Assembly: GCA_050084515.1 (NCBI GenBank)
Contig: CM114273.1
Coordinates: forward strand, 21,576,001 to 21,640,000
Direction: 5' to 3'
Length of the DNA stretch: 64,000 nucleotides
Source of the DNA: Blasia pusilla
Lineage: Eukaryota; Marchantiophyta; Marchantiopsida; Blasiales
Below, piece by piece: positions 22,596 through 36,060 of the stretch. A model generated the notes under the pieces. That model was not told the DNA's origin, ran no database searches, and was given only the letters and a program-made list of their open reading frames with translations. The position numbers were made by a program, and so were the translations under genes. Positions within the stretch are counted from its first letter, which is position 1. Every line of letters starts with the position of its first letter.

Positions 22596-23580
22596 TAGGA
22601 CTACGTGCCCAGGTCGGGTCGGGTCGGGTCGCCTTGAAGGCTGGAGGGATGACATCTATACCGCTCCGAGAGTCCCGGGTCCTCCTCCCCGTGACTTGTC
22701 CGCCCGATAACGTCAGGAGTCCGGGTGGTGTGACGTTCACGTGGGTCATGGGCTGCACAGTCTACTATGTACTGGGACGTCTGCCTCCACATTACCACGC
22801 AGTGCACACTGTCGCAGTTAGAAGGTAGCATAGTAATCAGCCAGGTATGCGACATACGAGGATCTCTACTGGCGTCCCATAATATACCTCGTGCGATCAT
22901 GTGCCACTCAATGCAGGCAACAGCACTGTAGATAAGATTTCGTTAAGGGCATGCCGCTTCTTAGTCGTCAATGGTTTAGCCGCTAACCCACTGCTAATTG
23001 TGGTTTGGGCCTGCCGACGCAGCAAAGGCCGATTCAAATCGTCGCATCTTCATCTATTTTTTGAAAACCGCTCGGGAACATCCGCGCGCAGCGACGCATG
23101 AGGGCGGCTCATACCCCATGGCCCGACGCTTGGAAGGTCTCAGGCCCGGCCCGGCTTGAATGCTGGCGGCATGAGATATATCCTGCCCGTGACTCGTCCG
23201 CCAATACCGCCCGCAGTCTGGCGGGTGTAGCGTTCACGTGGGCTCTGTAGTCGACCATATCCGCGGATTTCTGTCTCATCTCCTACTTCCTGTCTTCGTT
23301 ATACGGTTCGCATAGTAGCCGGCGGCGAATACGTGGGACAGAGTATTTATTTTGGCGAGGGTTTGTGCTCACTCAGCATGATAGGGAGGGATCGTATTGG
23401 TGGAGGACGTCGTCTTATGACGAGATTGTGTATTCGTTCGTCCTGATGAGCTCGGTAACTAGCATCTTCTGGCATCCCATAATATACCTCGTGCGATCAT
23501 GTGCTGCTGCACTCCGATTACTGCACTGTTGATAAGGTTTAGCCGAGGATGTGCTACGTGTTAGTCATTCGCACTAAAAC
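22596..23580. repeat. Diverged direct duplication, two units of about 0.4-0.5 kb
   Basis: Shared blocks in the same order are GTGACTTGTCCGCC/GTGACTCGTCCGCC (22691/23191), CGTTCACGTGGG (22733/23231), and an almost identical 36-base block ending CCTCGTGCGATCATGTGC (ends 22904/23504). The gap differs by about 100 bp between units, so the second has an insertion or the first a deletion. There is no coding frame in common. Confidence 0.7.
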
Positions 23581-25566
23581 CCTGCAGAAGATCCCTGACC
23601 TTCAACTAGAAGGCCGACGGTCGCACCGTCGCATCGCCTAGTAAGTTCCATCCACTGCCTCGGAAGATCCGCCTCTGCGATGTAGGTGTGTATGTTGCTA
23701 GACGAGGATCGTACAGTAGCCATGACTCTCGGAACTTCGGAACAAGTCCGGAGTGATAAAAAATAAATGACGGACTTTACTACGTGCATGCTTCGGGGAG
23801 TCAGAGGTCCGCGTCCGAGGGTTTCGTCGCTTCAGATTTGGACTCCACTGACTCGTGACAGGAAATGAATGCATATTGTATTTGAAAGTATGGTTCGTTG
23901 TATCCGCAGGGAACGACGCATGGCTAATGGCTGGACGATTCTAGTATATGTTTTGTACGACGCGTATTTACTGGGATGTTTTATACGGTATAGTTGATGG
24001 AACTAATGTGCAGACCGTGAGTACCTTGGGATGGGAATGCCCGGCGGGCAGAGGAGTACAAGAGTAGCGTCGTGACATGACTACGGACTGGGCTACACTG
24101 TAAGAAAAAGGATCTAAGAAAAGATAGCAGCCGCTATTGCGGCTGAAAAAGAGGACGAGGGACTTGATGAATATGGGACGGGCGCCGATCAGCTTAGTTA
24201 CGAGATTAGGGGAACTTCAAACCTTTTGCATCCACGTCATTCTAAATGATTCGCGGAGATGAGGCCGCCGAGTCGATCTTCCCAACTTTGGAACCACTAC
24301 TGATCCCATGATCGCGGGGAGCTCTTAGAGTGAAACGAAAAAAAAGCGACGTTTCTTTCTTGACAGTCAGTGCATGATGAACAACGATTCTAGGTGATTT
24401 GAATTCATACTCGTATCGTGTCGTTCTACGCCTTTTTCTTACTGACTGGTCAGCCCTGCCAAACGACCTCGCTTTTGCTCATCCCTGTGCTACTACGACC
24501 GTTCAGGAAGAAAGAGCACAGCAGAGAGGACAGTACATCTCGCCACGGGTCCTTCTCGTGCAGCCCTGAGAAGACACCGCGTTCATGGCTGATCCAAAAC
24601 ACAAAGAGTACTCGTCTGTCACGAGCTTTCAATAACAACGATTGTCGGTCTCGTTGCGCCTCTCCTTTAGACCCGGGACTCGCGGCCCGTGGAAGGATGG
24701 AAGTTGTACGTCAGAAACCCATGCGAGAGTACTAGATCATGCGCTGCGGTCGTCAAAGACAACGTGGCCATGGGCGTGGACTGTATGTAGGGTGCGATCC
24801 AGTCCCTCTGGTCTCAGAGATGAGGCTGGAAATTGTACCATGGCAGCATTCCCGCATTGATATTTTGGTCGTAGTTCTTATGAGAGAGAACTGGGGGAAG
24901 CCTGAAGACAGAGAAAATCGAATGCGTGCACGCCCTTTCACCCAGTTCGACCTCGAAATGTATAGAGACTGAAAGCGTAAGTCTTCAACAATTCAGTTCC
25001 GTCCTCGAATGTCATATTTACAGAAATGGGAAGACTCGGATAATTGACTACATGGAAACAATTTGATGTGAACCAATTGGTTGAATGCACATCCTTGATG
25101 GACACACGCGTATGGATATTAATAAGCACAATTTGGAAAAGCTGCTGATGATGGGCAGCTGGGATTCTTTTCTCACGTAAGGTAACACGTTCGTTCCTCA
25201 GTACATGGCAGTTGGCTATCAACTGCAGGCAGCAATGAAATGTTTGCGTAGCTTGATACAGCTAGTCATGACTTCCACTGAAACTATATATATTTTTTGG
25301 ATTTCTAACTGGAGTTGTATCTTGGAATGAAACAAGCGGGACCGTGCTAACCACTGACAATTTACATCTAAAGGGCTACGTTTTCTTCAACCTTCCGTTT
25401 TAAAAAGTAACAGAAGCTCGTTGGTCGATCGATGTCTCTGTGCGTGAGAAAAAAATGGGTTCCGAATTCCACCCTACCTGACTTGGGACCAATTTTACAA
25501 GTTCATAATCTCCAAGATTACGTTGCATATAAACTCTCTATGTGAGTGAAACTATATCACAGACCT
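23581..25566. other. Spacer downstream of the host gene
   Basis: This lies between the duplicated repeat and the stop codon of the minus-strand host gene, so it includes that gene's 3' untranslated region at its right end. No clear polyadenylation signal, RNA gene or other coding sequence was seen. Confidence 0.4.
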
Positions 25567-28500
25567 CTAACTAATGATCTCACTCAAGAACGAATTATAC
25601 GTCTCGCTGGTGTCGAGAAGATCCAAATCCGAAAGGGCGTCGGGATCAAATGAGTCCAGAAAGGATGACAATTTATCCTTATTTGCACCGTTGGGGCGCT
25701 CCGTCATGCCACTCGCATGATCCGTGAACTCAGAGTTGTGCCAAGACGACTGATGGTGTTTCTGAGAGGTACTTGTTTCAGAACGACTCCTGCTGCTATC
25801 TTGCTTTGGTCCTCCTGCTGCCGAGTCCCCCGCGCCGTTGCTGTTCACACAGCGGCTTTGAGAAGACGGATGTGGTGGGGAAGATCTAGGGGAGGAATTA
25901 TTATTATTCTGGTCTACTGCTATGGCCATTCCGAGGGGTGAGTCCGATGAGGAGCTCGGACTAATGGGTTGGTTCCGAGGGAAAGACTGCTGCACTTGGG
26001 AGGACAAGCTCAATACGGACGGAGAGGAAGAATGAAGGGAACCGTTGGAAGTCTCCGGGCCATGCGCAGTTACAGACGGTAGTTTCGACAAAAGATTGTG
26101 TAAGCTTGACATCGAAGGAATTAAGGACAGATTGCCATTTTGGCCAGTATTCAGGGCCTTCGGCGGAGAGGGGCACTCAGGCGATCGATTTGTCTGTCCA
26201 CAATTGAAACGCGGACTACCAGAGAAATTCGCTGCAGGAGAAAGGAAAGGAAACTCTCGGCCAGTGCCCACCGCAAGAGGAATGTCGCTATCTGGAGGAC
26301 GCTTGATCCCCAAAACACCGGCGCCTAGTTGCTTTGTGTGAGTCGCCATACGGAATGGGTCGGAGTTCGATCGCTGGAACAATCCATTCGGCGCCGCCTG
26401 GTCCTTATTTCCCGTCCAGCATGCAAGATCAGAGGGAGGCGAGCCATCCATAGAGTCCCTGCGCTTCAGTGTCGGATGTGGCGACGGATGTGGCACAAAC
26501 ACTCCAGGTATACTTTGCAGATAGTGGAACTTCCTTTGCATAAGAATCACAAAGTTGAGATCTTCCACCACCTGCCCAGCCACAACCCCGGCAGTGAACC
26601 GATCCCCATGATGTTAGACAGATTCCAATTTCCATCTTCCAAGGACGCAATTATACATCGACCACCACTCTCGACGGCGTGCGTTCCAGCTAAGTACTTA
26701 TTGTCAACATGTACAAAGCCTGCAGCGAACTTGTCAACGAACCCGGTATATAGCTGGGCAACTAAGCCAGACCAGAAGCAGTGCAAGTTTCCACCGGAAG
26801 GTGTCAACTTTCTCGACAAATGTGCCATAAGAGGAGAAACGGATGATGGAGAAGATGACACTCTATTCGCGCAAAGATGCCAGAAGAAGAAAGACGGGCT
26901 GGCATGAGACAAATTCTAACTTTGGTGGGCACCACACCCTCAGGGACTGTCCACCTACGTGCGGAGGCTCCGGTGATTGTATATTGTAGACGCACGTCCC
27001 AGGTATTGTAGAAAGTAACTACCCGGCACTCCAAGAATGTGCGTGCACAGCGTCCGCAGTTCCGGGGGAACGTCGCAACGCTATCTAGGCCGGCTTCAGG
27101 AAGGCCGGTTGTCTAACTGAGAAAGAGTTCCTCATTCGTTCATCATACCAACTTCGACTATGTGTCAAAGCGTATGGGTCCCATTTCATAAACCGGAGAT
27201 TTTGACCGATCATTACATGCGGGGCGTGATGGCTACCATCCCAACCTAGATTTGGCAATTTGGATTCTTGCAAGCATGGAAAATGCCAAATGCGCGGATT
27301 TAGGCAGGACAAATTCTTCGGCCCTCACCTTTTTGAGGGATCCAAGTTGTACCAGACCTTCCCGAACTGATATCACAGCCACCGTCTGTGCATTCAAGAA
27401 CATCATTAGAATTTACGACTCTGGTGCGGCCCTCGAACTACTGCATGCATTTCCGGACAAAAGATGATAGATAAGTTCTAAAAGGGAAACCTTCTTCATG
27501 TAAGACAGTAATCCAATCCCACTAAAACCACCATATGTGAAGAACGATACCGAACGGATGTGAATCGTAGCCGGATGCGTGCGAACACCCGGTCTTGGAG
27601 AGTATCTCTTCCTAATGGCAATCTGAAAATTGCAACATGAAATGCTGTTGTACCTGAATCCCTTCTTTGAATTGAGCTTCCCAAGTGCGCGGATGCTGCG
27701 GAGAGACACAAGCACGGAATCAGTCCATAATTTTCAACTACCAGCAGACCTGCCGGGTAGGAGGCTAATTGGGAGTCCACTACAGCGAAAGTTAGCCTTG
27801 GATTGGAGCATGGGAATCAAATGGACTGCGGTGAGATGTCCAACGGTATCCCCACTTGCGAAGTGCGGAAATATCAGCTTGAAATGATGACCGCGGGGGT
27901 CTTACCGGATCAAGAGAACCATGCCAAGGAGACAAGAAACTGATCTCGTGTTCCATGGGTTCTCTATACACCCACTTGTGACTGTTGTCAGCGGCCACTT
28001 TTCCCATCAACCTGCGAGTGTGAATAAAGCGCGTACCGTCATTAGACGACAATTTGCAATGAGCAATCAACAGCGACATCACGGCAATCGGAAAAGCGTC
28101 TATCAGACGGGGTAGCCAGTTAAATGGATTGACCAATGAGGCGCAAAAAGGCGAGTTAAGTACCCTGGACTCCCGCAATCGCTCTCAGAGGCGCTGTGTC
28201 CAGGAGAAAAGACGAGTTGCAGACAGCTAATTAACTTAAACAGCAAGTGTCGTAAATCGAACATTTGTAGGTTCTTTACATACAAAGAGAGCTAAGGCCT
28301 GTGGCGAGTGCTTACCCTTCTCCATAATTGTAAACCTCGTGAGACATTTTGAAAAACAGCTCCGGATGCATGGCAGGTTCAGTAGAGTCATCTGAATGAA
28401 AAGTGTGGGCGCCATGACGTGCTCCGGGCTTCGCCTCCCTTCCCGCACTGCACGCCGAGAAGTCGCAAAACCCGTCTTCCCAGACTAGAATCCTAATATT

Positions 28501-29147
28501 CATACAAAGTCACTGCCAGGTTTTAATTGCAAGGCCAAACGATCCTATCCTCGATCTACTGACGAAAGATACTACCAAACCTCCTCAACACACTGAACAA
28601 ACATTTGAACATCCCCACGAAAGGCCTTGCACATACCAATTGCGTTTGTTGCCTTTTGATCTGTCCATCACACCTCCTTCATTCTCCCACCTGGAAATTA
28701 CACAATCTTCAGTCAAATACAGAATGCAATGGTTCACGAAAATACTCTTCCACATTGCCTCGAACAGCGATAGGACACTCGTATCTACCCAAGTTGACAT
28801 AGCGGAGGCCGGTCATGAATGCTTCACTGCAAGAGTGTTTTTAAGCATCAAGGTCGCCCGCACGACAGGCCATCGGAGCACGCGGACATCTCCGGAAACC
28901 TGATCCGAGAAATTTTCCTAAACCGCGTGTGTCTGCTATGACTGGACATCGATCATGCAAAAGTTCGGAAGATTATCCACCCTTTCTTGTGATTAGGAGA
29001 GAGTTTTTGTTAGACGCACTTGGGAGGAGGATAGTTCCGAGGAAGAATGCGCCAGAACACTGCGTACACCCATTGCGAATCGCAGCAGAGACTGCGCAGC
29101 GTGTGCTGCAGGACGTGATTTAGCATCGGAAGGCCCTGCCTCTCCAT
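25567..29147 (-). CDS. WNK-related / bHLH-MYC_N-like domain protein (LHW-type N-terminus), 6 exons
   Basis: Six exons on the minus strand: 29147-29020, 28492-28316, 28011-27906, 27695-27654, 27385-27329, 26571-25567. All introns are GT-AG and the phases agree, giving 504 residues. The N-terminal domain (about 1-200) has hallmarks of the plant family annotated 'serine/threonine-protein kinase WNK-related', shared with the N-terminus of LONESOME HIGHWAY: LRSLCCDSQWVYAVFWRI, LVWEDGFCDF, FFKMSHEVYNYGEG, GKVAADNSHKWVYREP, PRTWEAQFKEGIQ, VISVREGLVQLGS and VVEDLNFVILMQRKFHYLQ. Despite the name it has no kinase domain. LHW itself is a bHLH regulator of vascular development; no bHLH is present here, so this is the short type, probably a transcription-related protein. 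The last exon adds about 300 Ser/Pro/Asn-rich residues and an acidic end (DSFDPDALSDLDLLD). The start at 29147 has a good context; an in-frame Met 7 codons later (29126) is the alternative. Confidence 0.92.
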
Positions 29148-30500
29148 CGCATATATGCCCCCGTGACGACCTAGCTCTTCTACCTACGTTGAAATCCGCT
29201 TCTTCCTCCAGACTTCCAGAATTTCAAGCTGCGAAGTCGCACCAGCAGCATCAATCTAACTGAGTAGGATGCTGTAGAACGTTGCGCGGCTCATCCACGA
29301 AGGCCCGAGGAGATGCTCAGCTGCTGCAGCATTGATCTCAGCGAGCCCTGGGAGGCGCGGCGCCGTTGGAAGCCGCTCTCGCTCTCTTAGGGGATTGACA
29401 AGAGCAGGCCCAAATTGAGGACCGCCTCTCGGCAGGTTATATGCAACGCAGAGCACCTGTGGCACGAGCCATCACGATCTGATTGATTCTTTGGGGTCGT
29501 CGGTCGACAGTTTCTTGAGCCGAGCTCAAGGCCAGGCCAAACTTCAGTCGCCGATTCTCCAAGTCCTGCTCGTCAACTCCTCCTGTCCAGGCGCATGCGC
29601 CTCTCACTTCCCAATCGAATCAGTAGCTGGCAGTTTCCTATGTCCAGTGTTCACAAGCACTACAGCGCCTCATCTCCGACTCGCGTGCGTTGCTGCTGCT
29701 GCGGGCGTGAAGAAACAGGAAACGGATGAAGCGAGAAGAAAACGGGGATGAAGAACCCACCCTATTACATACTACTACAACAAATCCACAATGAGGTGGG
29801 ATGCTGACGGACGCTGTTCCTCCTTTCCTTAATTTCCTTTTCTCTTCTCCCTTTTACGCATTTGCTCCTGGTCTCTCTATCTTCCTTCCCACTAGTTCTG
29901 CTCCAAAGCCTCTGCGCATATAATGCGGTTTCTCTCTTCTATCTAAACACCTCAGGACTCTACTCACTCACTCTCCTGACAACCCATAGCTCGGCCCCAC
30001 CTTCACTCTTCTTTTTCCAGAACTCCTACGACTGCGAAATTCCTCCCGTCGTCCTATCCTGCCTACGTATAGGTCCCCCACGTCTGGCCCCCCACTTCGA
30101 TTCCCACCACCGCCTCTTTCCGTAGTATTCTGGGTTCCCTCGCGAGTCACTACGCAGTATTCCGTCCGTCCGAAGATTATACTCCGTCGTCCAGAAACGA
30201 CATCGACTTGCTGCTGGGCAGAGTTTAAGGCAACGGATTTCGAAGGATTTGCTCCTTGCTTTGACCACGAGTCTGACCTGACTTTGCCGGGGAGTTGGGA
30301 TGGGACCCGAGGCGGGACGGGACGGGTAACCCGCGGGCTTTGTCGAGTGGTCCCGACGGCCGCAAACCGGCGCTGCAGTGAGGCGCACGCGCGCACGCCC
30401 GCCGCACGCGTTGTCTGAGAAGAGCGTGCAGCCGACAGCTTCGCTTCCGTCTTGCTTCTTTCCCGGCGAGTGAACGTATCCCCACCCGGCAGGTATTAGT
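29148..30500 (-). promoter_or_regulatory. 5' flank of the WNK-related gene (promoter/5' UTR region)
   Basis: This lies upstream of the host gene start. It is pyrimidine-rich on the plus strand at 29815-29990, hence purine-rich as transcribed, and has a TTATATG-like TATA candidate on the minus strand at about 29920. G-runs at 30293-30335 could form a quadruplex. No transcript start can be placed from sequence alone. Confidence 0.35.
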
Positions 30501-30517
30501 AGTTTATGTCTGAAGTC

Positions 30518-30541
30518 ATAAGTAAGCTTATAAGTAAGCTT
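30518..30541 (+). repeat. 12-bp tandem duplication
   Basis: ATAAGTAAGCTT is repeated twice head to tail. Confidence 0.85.
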
Positions 30542-30766
30542 TTGGCCTCCACGTTATGCTGCTTTTAGGACTGAACGATCTTCGGTGGGATGTGCGTTCG
30601 TAACCTAAGGACCTAAACATGAAAGTATGTCTTACGAAAATATTTTTCCAAACCCGATTTCGATTGTTAAACCTCCAATACCACCACCGTAACATGCCGG
30701 TTCGAAGCTTCTGATCTCTTTCACGTTGCATAGGACTGTTCGCTACCAAAGCCATGATCTTTCGTG

Positions 30767-30850
30767 CTCGAGGCGCAAGTACTTCTCAGAGTATTCCATG
30801 GAGGTGTATGTCCCATATGCACCTCCATCATGCGCTCCGAGAAAACTTCC
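30767..30850. repeat. Imperfect fold-back, arms about 38 nt
   Basis: The left arm starts GCAAGTACTTCTCAGAG and contains ATGGAGGTG; the right arm, reversed, starts GCAGGAAGTTTTCTCGGAG and contains ATGGAGGTG. The loop is only a few bases. Both strands translate to similar '.FSE..MEV' peptides, which confirms the symmetry. Length and bulges resemble a plant microRNA precursor, but neither arm matches a conserved microRNA that I know. Confidence 0.55.
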
Positions 30851-30962
30851 TGCTTTGTCTGAGGCCATACTTTTAATCGGGATTCATACCTCTCTTCCAA
30901 CTTTGGAATCATCTTATCCGGGGCTCCACAACGGAAGACCTGGTTTTCATGCCTTTCCGTGA

Positions 30963-33900
30963 GCCTCCGCTTGTAATCTCCGATTCAAAAACTCGACCCG
31001 CCGAGCCTGATCCGTGAACGGGGCTGTCGACGGCGTTCATCCCGTCAAGTTAGCATATAAGATTGCGAGCGACTACTAGGTAGTGCGTTAAGGACTGCCT
31101 CCCAGGTCCTTAGCACCTGAACCATCGACAGCTACGGCGACGGCGCCTCAGCCGCTAGCTTGAAAATCCCCCACCAGGACTACCTATTCACACAGAAGTT
31201 ACTTACCTTCCTTTTATCTCTCCTGTAGACTCCCTCCCTCCCTCATAGAAAGTCTGCACTGTTAGACGTACTGTTACAACGTCATTTTTTATTTTCCCTC
31301 CTCACTATATTATATTCTTCTTCTTTACCCCAACAACTGTTCAGATTCACCATCATGTCTCTGCATTCTAAAGAAAGGGGTTTCGTCCATGGAAAGAAAT
31401 CCGAAATTTATAGGACACTCATGCACCAAACATCATAATTTCCGCTCGCCATCAACTCTTGGCCATAATTCTTCTATTGGCGTAGATTCTTGCTCAATTC
31501 TCCTATTCGATGGGAAATAGACGAAACCGTCACCGAGACGGACCACAGTTTCGACACCGTAATTAATAAGGAACCACCAGTTTTCTAATGACATTATTTT
31601 CTCTTATTTCAAGCGTACAAGTGGATAGCCCTCACACATGCTCTCGAGGAGAACTCGTACGTGTCAGCTTCTCCGTATGCGATGCTGTCCAGAGTTAAGA
31701 GCCTAACCGTGCATCCGGTCAGAGGCCTACTAACTACTAACGGAGGGTCCTCGTCTCTGGTAACGTTTCGCGTCGACACTATAAAGAGGTTCGCTACGGG
31801 GGCCAACCGGGCTCACTCTCGCATCACTTTGTCGTACATGGATCTCACCGCTTGCTTTCCAAAATCGTACGTTCAGAAGCTACGATCACTCGAGATTAGC
31901 GGGCTTCATGCACTAGCCGCAGTAGGCCCCTTCTTTCTCTTCGGGGCCGGTTTTGGCCCTTGGGTTTTTTTTTCTGTCTGTGCCCCCCCCTATTTTCTAT
32001 TTTTATATATATATTATAAAATCATTAGCAAAACGGCTTAGGTTAGACCGTTCCGTGTCTCCAGCGCTGCCAAAGCCAACAAAAAGGTTTTGCGGACATA
32101 TTATTGTTAGACGTTCTCTTGCTTGGGATCGTGTTCCTTGAGCTTCACGTTTACGTCGTAGATGAGGTTATATTTTAGGGAAAAGAATTTCCGGTGTACC
32201 GTCGGGTATGGCCATGCTCTTCTCCCTGCTCTCTTAGTTACTTTTGTTTTGTTTTTCAGCTTCAAAATATATTATACCCTCCTTGTGCTATCCTCCACGG
32301 CAGGAAAATCTACGCCTTCCCCTCCCCTCCTCATATTCAAAATTTCACACTTTAAAAATAAGCTCCGAAAAGTTTTATCCCTTGGGAAATCTTTTCCTTT
32401 TCCTCTTCCCTTTTCCTGGCCTAAAGTTCAACATTATCTGTTTTTTAATATTATTATCATTAACATGTATCTGTATGATAAAGAGAGATGTGTTGATTTT
32501 ATATAACAAATTTTATGAAAATGTCAAAGGAAATAAGGATGAAAAATTCCCATCTGAGCTCATTTGGACTTCCAAAAATGGGGACACATAACATTCATCA
32601 AGAATTTTATGTTCAAGGGTGCGAAAAAACTCCATAAAAAATATAATACGTAATAAATTTATTCAAATTTTATTGTTAAAATTGAATTTTTCAGTCAAAT
32701 ATTTAATGAAAAGCTTACATAAGCTCATCTTGAGAACCTTAGCCATAAAACGTAGTGTAAGCAAATTTTGGTAATTCAAATGAAAAAACCAATTCAAAAT
32801 TGAAAGACACATGGCTAGCTTCCTAATTTTTCATTGTAAAAAATTGGACCCACAAGGTCCATGGAAAATTTTACAAGTCTTAAACCCTAAGACAAATAGT
32901 ATGGATAAACAAATATAATATGCACAGATCCGTTTAGGAGAGTAGATCATCCTATTACATTCTATTAATGTGTTATATGAAAATAACATATTATCATCAT
33001 GTCAGATTTTCTTGGGAAGTCATAAAATGGACTAACCTCGCTCGTTAACGATTGTCCAAAGTCGTGTAAAAGTCACAAGACATCCTTGAGAGGATATTCT
33101 CTTATGGTTTTCTAAAGTCAAATCAAATTTGCATCTTGCAAACATCTTACCACTTCCAAGTCTACTTTCAAACTCTCACACAATAGTTGATTCACAATTG
33201 CAAGTTACTGGCATAAACATCGCAATATCTAAGCTATCTTGTAAATTCTTATACTCATTCATTACTTCCACACTCACAAATATTTGGTATACGGGATGGA
33301 TGTCTGAATAAAATTATAGGTCCAATTCTTTATTCTTGATGATTCTACAATACTATTCATCACATTTGTCATTCCCGATTCATAAAACAATGAGATAGAA
33401 AAAAGGAAAAAAGTAATTACTCTTTATTTTAAAAATATGGATATTTCAAAATATGAAATATTCTTAGGGGAGGTTAGTTCCTTTCATGATTGCAACATAT
33501 GATGAGATGATAGATAGAATATATTTCATTTATTCTTTTAAATGCTCACTAACAGTGAGCCCATAAGATGAGGGTTTTTTAACTCAACTTACATTGATAT
33601 GGAAGTAAGGGGGTTTAATACCCAAAATATTTTGTTATAGAAGGTAGGTTTTAGAAAATAATAATAATCCTAATCACAATCATAATTATAATTATCATTA
33701 TCATAATCATAATAATCATCATCATCATAAAATAAGTATAAGTATTAATCCAAAATTATTTGAAATAAAATTTAAGTTTCTTTATTAGGAATTATTTTAT
33801 TCTAAAGCATAACTCTTGGTACAATCCTAACCCATAAATAAAAGACACGTCAAAAAAAATTCTCCAAGGTTATCCATTAGTTAAAAAATAGTGTATTCAT

Positions 33901-34595
33901 CCAATTATCAACATAGCAATTGTTTACACGAGTGGATACATGTCGAGGCTTTGAGTGATGAACCTTGAACATGGAAGAGATGGATTTAACAATCCACATC
34001 GTGCCTCGAAACCTCCTAGAAAAAATTTGAAAATAGAACCCCTTGTCCATACACTAAAGCAAGCTCTATGATTCCATTTGTTTGGAAACTCTTAAGTCCA
34101 TACTATTAAATTGTATGCATTGTAATATTTTCAACATTGATGTAGGCATAATTCCAAAATCGGGCCTAAACCACCAATAAAAGAGGCGTTGGAGAGACCT
34201 TGTATGCTCAAATCACTTTCAACTCCTATCATTTCACATGTTCTTGGAATTTTTATTATTTTTCCACACTTGGTTTGAGTTGAAACTCCAAATGATTCAC
34301 CTAGAGCATGACCTAGAGCATGGAAGAGATACTTAATTGGTCTAAATCTTAATTTTTAGTATTTCCAATATAATTGAAACCATAATCCCTTCCGGGCCTT
34401 CCCTCCTCGCTTGATTTTTTAATGACATTCTTCCAAAAGTTGGAGATTTATGAGTGATTTTTAAAAAACTTTCATCGAGAAAACTTGACATGAAATGACA
34501 AAATAGGTATACACAAATAGTTCTAAATCACTCTATGTGTAGCACTTTTTAATTTCTTTAAATGAAAGGTGTTTTTTTTCAAATTTGATGTTCCT
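30963..34595. other. Long spacer, AT-rich from about 32 kb
   Basis: No gene, RNA or transposon was recognised. 33657-33735 is an impure ATA/ATC low-complexity tract. Short frames here lack domains. Confidence 0.5.
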
Positions 34596-34599
34596 CAAA

Positions 34600-35210
34600 T
34601 TATTCAAATAGTGAGGGCTTGGTGTGGGTCACGTAAACAAGCTTAGAAACGGACGCTAAATCCTCCCAATAATCTAGGATAAATCCCATCAGGTACAACA
34701 CTACTCTATTAATCATGGCATCATAGAACTCAAAATCAATCACAGTCCCCTTGGCTTGAACCATGGACCCATCTATGAAATTTTGTGGTTGAATCCTTAC
34801 TTTGACTTCATGTTCGGTGCTAAATTGCATTGTACTCCCTCCATCCAAGGAATTTTTAATCATAAATGGGCAACTCTCTATATTGGCCCTCATCAGGCCC
34901 AATCTTGTAAACGCACTCCCTAATCCAACATGAGGTAATGTAGACAAGACACTCTACCTCTTGGACTCACCAGATGGAAGATCTCTTTGCAATTATGTAA
35001 GAAGAAAATACTTGGAAAACCCATGGCATGCTCTATTGCAAGTCTAATGGGCATCTACGCCATCCTAGCAACTGCCTCCTACTATGAATCTAAGGTAGAT
35101 GTCCTAACCATAGGATCCAAGGGCAAGTCCATCATCTCCTCTATAACTACCTCTAAATGCGAGGTGGTAACACCATCTACATTATTGCCTAGCAAAACTA
35201 CTAGCTAAAA
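34600..35210 (-). pseudogene. Gypsy protease fragment, same family as 3-13 kb
   Basis: The minus-strand frame 34600-34947 shows GLGSAFTRLGLMRANIESCPFMIKNSLDGGST and DFEFYDAMINRVVLYLMGFILDYWE, matching the protease at 8.3-8.9 kb (GLGIRRSELEPCPFHIQTSLGG; SYDVLVGGAVLYPMGFQMDYW). The upstream part to about 35210 is degraded homologous sequence. The DSG active site is not readable. Confidence 0.7.
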
Positions 35211-35235
35211 TATCTAGGTCGGCATACCTCCCAAT

Positions 35236-36060
35236 GTCATAACATGATAAGCTAAAAACCATGGGGTATGGTATGTCATGGTAGATGAGGTGTAGGGCGA
35301 GATAGTATCGAGGCCTTAAAAGGGTCTTGTACTTCCCTATTTTGAGAGGTCATATGTTACATGCTCTTAGGAGGTGACCTACGAGCGTATGTCACCCTTC
35401 CCTTTGTGAGGAGTGACAACCTTGAAAAGGTTGACCTTCCCAACTATGTATGGCTCCAGTTTGAGCTATAGGGTTGTGGGTTAGTTGGTAGTTGGTCTCA
35501 TGAGGGGACCACATGTGTAGTTATTAGGGAGTTAGTATGTGTGTACAGGTTGGTAGTGACTTGCTAGGAGGGACGTGACATGTGTGTACAAGTCACCCAT
35601 GGAGGTGCCCAGAGGGTTAAACCTTGGATGAAGCTCATTTGGAGCTCACCTTCCTTAGGATTGCAGACCCGTGTTGGGATCCGTGATACAATGTAGCTTG
35701 CCTGTATTGAGTCTGGACTCTCTCTTGAAGAGTGGGCTAGGAATGATCAATAAGGAAGATCACACATATTTTGGAAGTCCTTGTGTACACTTCCTCTTAC
35801 TGTTTCAACAATGTGTATCTAATTCATGAATGCGGTCGTTTGGATGAAGCATGGTTGGTTTGGATGGTGGTAACACCATCTATCTATTCCGTTTGGATGA
35901 AGCACGGTTTGGTAACACCATCTAGCTATTCCATATTAGGTTTGTGCCAATGACCCAACATCAGGTAACCTCAACGCCATTGCAACAATCTACTGCTACA
36001 ACTACTCTATCTAAGCAACCATCCTAGCCTCAAACCCCCGACTAAATTTGGAACTCATCT
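35236..36060. repeat. Possible inserted solo LTR with GGTAACACCATCTA repeats
   Basis: GGTAACACCATCTA occurs at about 35164, 35868 and 35910. The about 700 bp between the first and second copies does not match the gypsy family, while sequence after about 35935 again resembles gag-side sequence. This could be an LTR insertion with a locally expanded target, but no TG...CA ends could be fixed. Confidence 0.25.

Noticed and set aside
23436-23470. Possible hammerhead ribozyme (CTGATGAG core)
   Set aside because: The required GAAA after stem II is missing and the flanking stems do not pair.
26329-26907. 192-codon plus-strand open frame
   Set aside because: It is antisense to the last exon and intron 5 of the host gene and has no recognisable domain.
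26574-26912. Continuation of the host exon upstream of 26571 from a GTG start
   Set aside because: The AG acceptor at 26572-26573 and the family alignment place the exon start at 26571; the residues before it are intron.
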